NCBI GenBank assembly: GCA_037013685.1
Contig: CM072887.1
Coordinates: 46,303,154 to 46,367,153, forward strand
Source: Acridotheres tristis
Taxonomy: Eukaryota > Chordata > Aves > Passeriformes > Sturnidae
DNA: 64,000 nt
Direction: 5' to 3'
A program made the translations under genes and the position numbers. This document shows positions 54,896 through 64,000 of this stretch, one piece after another. The notes under the pieces are model-generated. The model was not told where the DNA came from. It saw nothing but the letters and a program-made list of their open reading frames with translations, and did not search any database. The stretch's first letter is position 1. Every line of letters begins with the position of its first letter.

Positions 54896-56639
54896 CTGTG
54901 GACACACCAAGACAGAAAGTAATGAGAAACCTGAATTATGTGCTCTGGAAAGGGGAGATGGATTTCTTTCAAATACTGTTTATCAGCCTGTTTTATCTTA
55001 AAGAAAGCTGTCAAATTCTGACTTTTGCTATCTTTTTATCTTCTAATTTATCTGGATGTCTTATGAATAAAGCCTTATATGATGAAAAGCTTGTCTCTTT
55101 TTCCACATCTATTACCATTGATTCATTATGATGCTATTCCTATCACCTTTACAGCCTTAAATGCATCCAGGTACACAATTCTTCTGCCACTAGTTTCACA
55201 TGAATTATAAATCAAACAATTGTAACTGTGGTCTTATCTGGAACTTCAACAGCAACAGGCAAAAGACACTGACATAAACAAAAAATTACCATTCATAATG
55301 AGCTTATGAATTCCAAATTTTGCTAATCATTTCAAGTCTTTCTTCTTTCATTAGTTTCTAATCCATGACTGATTTTATTCATCATGCCCACAAGCAATGC
55401 AAGAAGTTAATCCCTCTGATAAGGAGTTGAAATGGAATTCTTTTGAATATATTGCCCATTCATTTTCATATGTACGTTTTTACAGGATTTTTGCCTTTCC
55501 CAACTCTATTTGCTTGAACAACCAAAGAAGCCTTAGAATCAGGGAAAATCTAGATGTCATAATCCCAGATTACTTTGTTCTCTTATGTAAAATAAAACTG
55601 CAATCTAAACCACTGGGGAAAACTTAAAAATATAAATCAAGAGGGATATGACATATGGGAGTCAGGGAGCAGGATTTCCAGCTGATCGCCATTCATTTTT
55701 ATTATTTTGTGGAAAACAGATAGATCATTCACCAAAGAAATCGCGTCTCTTCAAACTGCTTGAGTTCTCCTTCAAACACAAAATTCACAGAGCATCTTGT
55801 TTGAAATGGAGCACTTCTCTATGTGCTTCAGGCAGCACTGCTGAAACAGGAAACCTACACAACACTGAGAGAAGATAAAGCATGGAAAGATCAAAGAAGA
55901 GTAGCTGTGGAGCATCAGAATCTACATGAAGAGCAGGGGCCAGGCCATCCGAAGAGAAAGAAAAAGGAATCAGTCCCTTTGAATTCACAGATGGAGCCCT
56001 GCTTTCCTCTGGGCATCTTTGTTGGAAGTGTCCTTCTGCTGCAGAGAAACAGACATTCCAAAACACATCCAGATGTGCAGCAACACTCACGATGTGTTTT
56101 TCATTCTCCTCACAACATGCTCTTGATTTATGAGTGATTAAAACCTGTTTGTTTTCCCTAATGATCTGCAAGGCTGTTATGGTTCTCACAATTAAGATTT
56201 TTCAACTAACCTCAAGGTATCTATCTTGAGCAATATCCTTATTATTCCTTGAGGACACACTGTGGTGTTTCCCTACCTGGGGACTTAGAAGAAGCACAAG
56301 TAAGTGCTACAATTAGTTGACATTTGAAGTTGCTTCCAGCTGTCTTCAACACACAAAGATGGACTGGTGAGCAGTGGCTGGAGAACCACAAAAGGAGAGC
56401 ACAGAGAGGCACCCTGGGGAGTCAAGCTGACGCCATGCAAAGACTGAGAGGAGGTAATCTTAACAGAAGACATTACATCTTTTAGGTTCATTCCTCTGTT
56501 GGTTTGGCTGCTATCACATTGCGAAAGTCTGACACTTCTAACGCAGCCAATACACATTGCTGTCCTTCCCAGAGTAATGCCACTCAGCCGGGTATCTTGG
56601 AAACCTAGTAATATGTGAATGGCAAGTTGGACTGCACAT

Positions 56640-56722
56640 CAGAGAAACTGTTCACCACAGAGTTTTGGTTGGTTTGAGTTAATTTGGTTTGTTTTGGTTT
56701 TTCTGGTTGTTTTGTTGCTTTT
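56640..56722. repeat. G/T-rich simple sequence
   Basis: Irregular TTGGTTTG and TTTTGGTTT units end in a T and C run (tttttttcccccct). It is low-complexity sequence in intron 2. Confidence 0.55.
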
Positions 56723-58045
56723 TTTCCCCCTCCGAGATGCACCTTCTTAAACGGCAATTTAATTTGCTCTCTTTTTAAACAATTGTATCCATTGCAATGA
56801 AACTTACTAGCGTGATGCTGTACATTTCCAGTTTTGCTATCATTTTTAAATTCTAAGGGGAGAAAGGAAAAAAAAAACCCACAAAGGGAGCTAAAGTTAG
56901 TCAATCAATTACCCCTTCCCTCTAGTCCTCAGGCTCCAATGAGATTAAATCACAGAGTTAATACAAATCTAGTTTGTCAGTTCCACCAGATCTGTGCTGT
57001 TTCTGGTGAGCACAATAAGAATATATTCAACTGATCTGAGGTTCAAAGTAAAATTCCTGCTGTATGTATAGAGGCAAGAAAATGATTATAAATTACGTTA
57101 GAAGATTAAGAATACCTAAAAAAACACTTATAAAGCTAAAGAGAATTTTTCTCCTCCACAATTACCAGTCATATTGCCAGAAGTGAGTTATCCTTTCTAT
57201 TTATTAAATAAATATTGCTTTGTTTATAACAGTATTACCAGCTCAGAAAAAAATAAACAAAAAACAATTCTCTTTAACAACCTATTTTTCCTGTAACACT
57301 GACATAATCAAAAATACTTTAAAAGACCGGAAGTATTAAACAGAAGATCCTACTCCAAAAAGCAAGGATCCTCCAGAAGTATGAAAGGAAAATAAGGTCA
57401 CCCAAACCATTACAGCTGCAAAGTCCGCTGAGTCTCCAGCCTATAACTGAACATAGTATTGCCTAAGGGATTATTCATAAATGGCCTTCCAACAAAAACA
57501 GTGGTGAGACTGCAGGAGATCATTAGATTGCAGAAAGTGGAGAGATTTTTACTTAGTCTGCTAGTATTAAGTGAACTAAGAACTGTTTAAGAATGGTATT
57601 CACTTTGCTGCATATGGAACAAGCCTTGCTTTGTTTTCATGTTTAATGCTAGCTCTATATTTAAATGCCTTTGCTGCCTTGGTGTGTGATATGAGACACT
57701 AAAAATAGCCTGTCTGTTACAGAATTTCCATTATGTCTACCTTTGAAAAGCTCCATTAATGATGAAAATGTCACTACGAATTTAACTTATGAAGATAAGC
57801 CTAAAATACTGAGAGACTGAGACTGTACACACAGTAAATCTTCATTACGTATTTTCTGTGTGAATCTACTTTATGTACCTCATATTCAGTCTAAATCCCC
57901 CCCTAGTTCAATCTCTACTGGGGAAAAAAATGTAAAATGATGCTTGAAAGCTCACAATTTTTACTGCTACATTTTCTGCGCGTCTGCCCAATAAGGCCTG
58001 GAAACTTTAAAAAAATTAGGAAATCTTATCTCTGCTCTCTCCAGC

Positions 58046-58078
58046 TTTTTTTTTTTGCCTTTTTTTTTTTTTTTTTTT
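58046..58078. repeat. Long T tract (T11-GCC-T19)
   Basis: This is the longest homopolymer region in the window. It is preceded by a pyrimidine-rich stretch (tcttatctctgctctctccag) and followed by gtgctgtag, so on the plus strand it resembles a very strong 3' splice site with no exon known on that strand. On the minus strand it is an A-rich tract that could be a retroposon tail, but no retroposon body was recognised. Confidence 0.7.
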
Positions 58079-59298
58079 GTGCTGTAGATACCTTTTTAAT
58101 TAAACTCAGATGTTGTTTATACTTTGGAGGGCCTCTTGCAGCCAGCAAGACAAAACAAAACAGTGGGATCCTGTTCCACTGAGATACAGAAGTGTCCTCT
58201 CAGGACAAATGGTAGCAGCAGCCAGTACTGAATTTGCAAAGAAGAGGTGATAATTTCATAGCAGGAATAAGCAGTCTATTCTAGGATCCTGAAATATTAA
58301 TTAAGATGTGAAGAATGGTGGACATGACTAGTGTCAGCTATAGAGCAGACACAGGCACACTCCACAAACACGTTCAGCATCCCAGCTGCAGTTCTGGTGG
58401 CTAACTCCCTTGAAGATTTTTAAATATACATCAATCCCTGACTACAACTGTTCTGTGTGTTTTAGTATGCTTCAGTAAAGGCTGGCTGGTTTCTCAAATG
58501 GCCTGCTGATACTGCCAACCAGACAAATGCACCTCCAAAGATGAAAAATCATTATTACTCTATCACTCAGATTACTAATTATTCTACTTCTGCTGCTTTT
58601 CCTCCCCTTTTTCTTGCTGGACATACCATTTATATGTGATGACATTACCTAGATGGTCAACTCCATCTGTAATCAAACTACTGGTTGATGCTCAACAATG
58701 CATTAAAACCATGCACAGACAAGACTTAGGAAAACTACATGGATGTTGGAAGCAGGACAAGAAACTTATGATGGTTTTATGTTAGTTTCTATTTTTCGGA
58801 TTTGCCTGTGTACATGTGCAGGTACTGTAAAAACACAGGGGATTAGGCAAGGTAATTTTGCCTAATACATTCATTGTACTTTACCACAGTGTACAGAGAG
58901 AGATTCTGAACACTTCCCCTTCTACACAATGAAATTAATTGCATAAATGTGGGGAAAAAGTATACTACTATGCCATTTAGCTTTTCAGTGGCATTAATTT
59001 TATATAATTTGCAAGACAAAAGATGGCTGCAACTTCTCAGTGCCCCAACTGCAGCTGTCAGAGTCCATCAGAAAACCTCAAGCCGTTCTTTGACTTCAAG
59101 ATCATCAGCTACAATACAGACCTTGGCAGCAGCAGTTAGCTAGCCACTGTTGGTGATAGATGAGACAACAGAATGCAGTTTGCTCTTTCACAGCTAAGTC
59201 AATGCTGTCCTGCTGACAGGCAAGGCAAAACTGCTTTTGTCAATGAGCCAGGCAGATATGGCCAGGCAGATATGACCCAGAGACACAAAGGAGCAGGT

Positions 59299-60165
59299 CA
59301 TCAAATGGTTTGTGTTGAAATGCATCTTCAAGATCATCTAGGTCCAACCTCACTGCAATGGGGTTGCTCAAAGCCCCACCTGACCTGGCTTTGAACACTT
59401 CCAGGGATGGGACACCCACAGCTTCTCTTCCAGTGTCTCACCCCTATCACTACATGTCCTTGTAAAAAGTGCCTCTCCAGCTCTCTCGTAGCCCCCTTTA
59501 GCTACTAGAAGGCTGCAGTTAAGTCCCCCTGGAACCTTTTCTTCTCCAGGCTGAACAAACACAGTTCTCTCACACATCTCCTGTGCTGGGGACCCCAAAA
59601 CGGGATGTAGAGTAGAGTAGAAGGGAAGAATCTTGACCCTTGACCTGCTGGCCACACTCCGTTTGATGCAGCCCAGGACCTTGTTGGCTTTCTGGGCTGT
59701 GAGCACACACTGAAAGTCATGTCAAGTTCTTCATCTACCAACACTCCTAAGACTTTATCCCCAGAGCTCCTCTTCATTCTCTCTCTTCCCATCCTGTACC
59801 TGTGCTGAGGATTGCCTCAGCCTATGTGCTGGACCTTGTACTTGGCCTTTTTGAATTTCATGAGACCTGACAGGCCCATGTCTCAAGCCTGTCCAGGTCC
59901 TTCTGGACGGCATCCCTTCCGTCCAGCATGTTGACCACTCCACTCAGCTTGCTGAAGGTGCACTCGATCCCACTCTTCCTGTCACCAGCAAAGATGTTAA
60001 ACAGCACCAATCCAAACAGGGATCCCTAAGGAACACCACTTGTCACTGATCTCCATTTGGATATTGAGCCATTGGAGTGTGGCCATCCAGCCAACTCCTT
60101 ATACACCTGAGTGGTTCATCCATCTAATTCACATCTCTCCAATTTAAAGACAAGGATGTCATGTG
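59299..60165 (-). mobile_element. CR1 LINE fragment, minus orientation, 5'-truncated
   Basis: On the minus strand this ends in the CR1 3' region (tagatgatcttgaagatgca, then caacacaaaccatttga) and contains the classic ccatccctggaagtgttcaa block (59395-59414). Further right come degraded pieces of the reverse-transcriptase C-terminus: residues like KVLGVLVDEELDM, KANKVLGCIKRSVASRSR and LFSLEKKRFQGDL in different frames, showing frameshifts. The sequence around 59935-59955 joins the cttgctgaaggtgcactc block directly to actcag, so the segment that would encode the FADD catalytic motif is missing. A middle part of the 3' region is also deleted. It is dead. The subfamily is not determined. Confidence 0.88.
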
Positions 60166-62744
60166 AACAGTTAGAAAATACCATCCTCACAGAGTCACTT
60201 CTCCAGCCATAACTGTATTTTACCAGATGTTCACCTCAATACTACCAGTGATACATTTATCATGGGCCTGAAAATCCACTATATCTATTCCACCTGCAGT
60301 TTTTCCTCAGCCAAAAGCCCACATGGTGTACAGGAATAGGCCAAATGCTAGGAAATGTGGGCAACTCCCATGCTGTTCACAAACATTAGTGTCCAAACCC
60401 AAGCACATTCTCCATTACAAAAACATAGACAAAATTCCAAACACAGAAAGCACTTACTGTGTTTAGGGACAACTAACAATCCTTGACAGCATTACCATTT
60501 GGAAAAATATTCTGGGTTCAGCTCCATCTGCATCCGCTGTTTTGTTACAAGATATGCTGCTTTTCCAAACAATTTTACCAAGTGATTTTTTAAAAAATTC
60601 AACTTCAGAGCAGGATATCTAGACTGAAATCGCCATGGTCTGATAGGAAAGGCTGGAGAGCTGATTAGAAAGTACAATATACAATCAAGATATCAACACT
60701 TGCACCCAAATAGCTTAAAATTATTTCAAAGGGTACAGAAGCAGCAATAAACAGTTCATATTTCTGTCCTTCCAGTGGACATGCTACAAAGGGCAATCTG
60801 GGCGAGCCGGTGCTAAATACATGTTACTGCCAAAGCTCTGCCAGCTCAGGCATGTCTTTGTTATTACACTGCTGCTCTTGACAGGGCCTCTCTGTGCAGG
60901 GTTTAGAGGACGCTTTGACTCCTGGGGTGACCTGCTCTTTCTCTTTGTTCAGAGCATTCAGTGAAAGCAGCAACCTAACCTTGGCCTTTTATGCTTCTCC
61001 CAAGTATTATTATGCACTCAATACTGCATTTTCATATGGATTCAGTAACTGTCACTCCAGTAAACCCCTGAAAACCTGCAATAATATTCCATGCGTGTCA
61101 GCTCTGCTCTGTTCACTTCACTAAAGACAGGGAGAAGACCATTGGGGAGGGGAGGAAGAACTGATACACTGCCCACCTCCAACTCTGGCACAGCCCCACT
61201 GCTGGGAAGAGAGGGTGTAGAGACAGCACTGCCCTCTTCATCCCTGCTGGAAGAGCAATGTATGGTCAGGCTAGACTAACAGACCAACAATACTGGTACA
61301 TAATAATTTTGGAGCTGCATATATTTGTTACCTGGTACATTTTTTTCTGCTATCATAGCACACCCAGGATGTGCATTGGGCTCCAATCCTCCAGCATTAC
61401 TTCCTATTCACTATGCCCGAACATCTGTCAATACACTACCTTTCATCAAGGTGTATAGATAGGAGAAACACCACAACAAGTGACTCACTCTTCTGTTCAT
61501 CGCCCTAAAATCACATTCTGGTCTATGTGGCCATTTCCTCTTCCCTGTGTAGCTAAGTCAAGCTTGCCTGTTTATTGATGAGAGCAAGTTTCAGCTGCAG
61601 TCAGCACTGTTTGGATGTGGTTGTTGGGCAAGTGAGGTAGTATCTACAGTCTCATATGTTATCAGCAGAATGGCTATCTTATGTCTTGAAACTGTATTAT
61701 AGAGTGACAGATGTAGCAAAAATGGAGCACTAATTTAATTTTCAATTGTATTGTCTTCTCTCTGACCTGACAGTTCAAGAAGTCATCACTAGACCACTAG
61801 AGTAAGCAAATTCAGTATCAGAGACATTGAAGAGAAATCTCCAGGCTGTTTTTCACACTGCTGCTTTCTCTGACTATAGCTTCTCTGGAGCAGAATCAAT
61901 CACTTGGTGGTCTGTCTTTGGTTAGCTCACATCTATTTAAACCAGTGTGAAGATATGCACCTTTGAGTTAATTAAGCTCACATGGCTTTCTCCAGCCTGG
62001 ATCCTGCAGCTTCGGAAGCGAAGGGAGCCAAATTAGGCCCATCTGTCTAAATGGAAGGGGTTCTCTCCCACCATAAGGCACACTCCATTACCCAGCACAG
62101 GAGCTGCCTTCCAAGAGCACCAGCAAAGGGGGTTTCATTGCTGCCAACAGCTACCAAGAATACTAGGCCTGCCAGGCATGGGGGTTTTCATGAGAACCAC
62201 AGTTCTGTACCATCAGCTTCTCTGCACAGAAGCCTCAAGGGTCTGTCTACAAAAGAATTTCCTGCAATAGCCTTTTGTTTAACCCTTGGAACTTCTCGGC
62301 AGCAACAGATCTGCAAAAAATTTGCCTTTTTTTCTGTTTAAAAATAGAGAAGAAACTAACAAACTTCAGTAGGGCAGAGGATGACTCCCTGCCTTGATTC
62401 TGCAGCCATTAATTGTGTAACTGAAGTTTGTAGCCTCTACGGACTCTGAAAGCCTCTCAGTTGGTATCCCAAAAAGAAAGTAGCCTTAAATAATCCAGGT
62501 ACAGCTGTTACTGAGGCGCTCTCAAGGACTTGTGCCCGTGCCGGGCAAGAAGAGCTGGGAGATTCAGAACTGAACTGTCAGAAAAGACAGTTTCAATAAG
62601 ATCTACTGGTATCCGTGGGGAGGCTATTGAAAAGGTGTGTGGCATGAGAACAATAGACAATAAATTGCCATGGGGAGGGTCCCACAGAATATTAATTTAA
62701 AATAGAAATTTGCTATGAAGATAGCAAAGCAGTATTAACAGCCT

Positions 62745-62900
62745 TCTCAGAGATGGTGCAATGACCGTCCCTGGAGGTGTTCAAACTCACTTAAAGCCCT
62801 GAGAAACCTGGTTTGAATTCAGGGTTGACATTGCTTTGAGCTGAATGCTGGATTAGGGACCTCCTGAGGTCTCTTCCATCCTGAAAGGCTCTATGACCCC
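62745..62900 (+). mobile_element. CR1 LINE 3' fragment, plus orientation
   Basis: The sequence accgtccctggaggtgttca, then gacctcctgaggtctcttcc, and the ending ctctatgacc match the 3' end of a CR1 subfamily different from the one at 59.3 kb (ggaggtgttcaa rather than ggaagtgttcaa). Only about 150 bp remain. It lies about 500 bp from exon 2 in intron 2, antisense to SASH1. Confidence 0.75.
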
Positions 62901-63342
62901 ATATCACCTGCTACAGGTTCTATAATGCATAAAATGATGGAAAGGGGTTTGCAGAACTTCTGACATTTGAGAGCCCAGAACCAGTATTTGTACCCTGGAC
63001 TTTTAAGAAGCACCTCTTTGCAGTTTGTACAGTGTGACTGAAAACCCGCACAGTTTGATTGTGCTCACACTGGGAGCATCTTGGAGCAAGGAAATGATGC
63101 TTTCGTCAGACAGTATCTTGCCTTCAAGAGTTGAGAATTGCAACCAAATGTATGCAAGCAAGAAGTGCTCTAATTAAAGAAGAAATATGAAATGAAGACT
63201 CCAAGGCTTAATGAATCATAAAAAATACCTTGAAAAAACCTAATCCAGCTAATTGAGTTGGCTGAAACGTTTGTATGCGTGAACACAATCACGTAGTTAT
63301 TTCCCTGGGTAGAATTCTTCGAGCTGTAATATTGATTCTTCA

Positions 63343-63525
<183 letters not shown>

Positions 63526-64000
63526 CTACAGGGAAGACAAAGGAAACAGATTAATCAATTTTAAAATTCTAATTTAAAGGTAGTATCACAACTATGAAGG
63601 AAAACCCCATTGCCCTCGCAGCACATCGTGCTCAGGTTATCCTCTCCATCCTTATTCCAGAGCACACTAACAAGAACAGTTGGGAATTTCAGTACCAAAA
63701 CAGCTCCTCACAATCAGGTGGGACTTTGTTAATTCCTTCAGAGAGAAAGAAGGCAGGGACAACAATGCACAGCAGTGGAACAACACATCCTTAAGCACTA
63801 TCTGCCTCAATTCCCTTCCACCAGCACATACTCAAATTGCACCTGGTTCTTCCAAGCAGCAGCTTGCTCTTCCAAGAACGAGTCATTACACACATTTCAC
63901 TGACCTTACCAAGAGTAGGCCTGCTTTGTGACAATGACTAACTGCAACTAAAGCCATTTCATTTCTTGCCAATACACCAAATCAGCCAGACTGCAAACAA
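63526..64000 (-). other. SASH1: SASH1 intron 1 (partial, 3' end)
   Basis: The last 475 bp of the window precede exon 2 in transcript direction. The acceptor is ccctgtag with a T/C-rich stretch (tttcctttgtcttccctg) before it. No other feature is recognised. The promoter and first exon with the start codon lie beyond the right edge. Confidence 0.88.

Noticed and set aside
59368..59943. Minus-strand open frames of 62-112 codons at 59.4-59.9 kb
   Set aside because: They are fragments of the decayed CR1 reverse-transcriptase C-terminus in different frames, not a host gene.

Overview
The window looks like nuclear DNA from a bird, most likely a passerine. It is AT-rich and mostly non-coding, with short coding exons separated by long introns. 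The recognisable repeats are of avian type: CR1 LINE fragments (59.3-60.2 kb and 62.7-62.9 kb), an ERVL-type LTR with retroviral remnants (38.7-40.6 kb), and a tRNA-Ile-derived SINE with a CR1-like tail (54.7-54.9 kb) that resembles the songbird family TguSINE1. The bird and passerine calls come from recalled repeat consensuses, not a database search.

The only protein-coding gene I can support is SASH1 (SAM and SH3 domain-containing protein 1) on the minus strand, running from right to left. Seven consecutive internal exons can be placed to the base, each with an AG acceptor and a GT donor: 63397-63525, 27004-27054, 26833-26882, 15624-15664, 14264-14341, 12860-12972 and 11177-11278. Numbered as in human SASH1 (inferred), they are exons 2 to 8. 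They join into 564 nt, exactly 188 codons in one open frame, covering the N-terminal part of the protein after exon 1. The start codon and exon 1 lie right of the window. The SLY, SH3 and SAM domain exons lie left of it.

Layout: 1-11176 is the 5' part of intron 8, with a compact CpG-rich island (about 905-1110) and a perfect four-unit heat-shock-element-like palindrome (5780-5799). Exons 8 to 5 cluster between 11.2 and 15.7 kb. Intron 4 (15665-26832) follows. Exons 4 and 3 are separated by a 121-bp intron. Intron 2 (27055-63396, 36.3 kb) holds the ERV, the SINE, the larger CR1 and several perfect inverted repeats. Exon 2 and the 3' end of intron 1 finish the window.

SASH1 is a cytoplasmic/nuclear scaffold of the SLY family linked to TLR4-TRAF6 signalling, cell adhesion and migration. 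No second protein-coding gene, RNA gene, CRISPR array or bacterial-type operon is visible. I found no convincing undescribed system. The items most worth a second look are the CpG island with antisense promoter-like elements, the heat-shock-element-like site, the perfect hairpins, and the decay patterns of the mobile elements.
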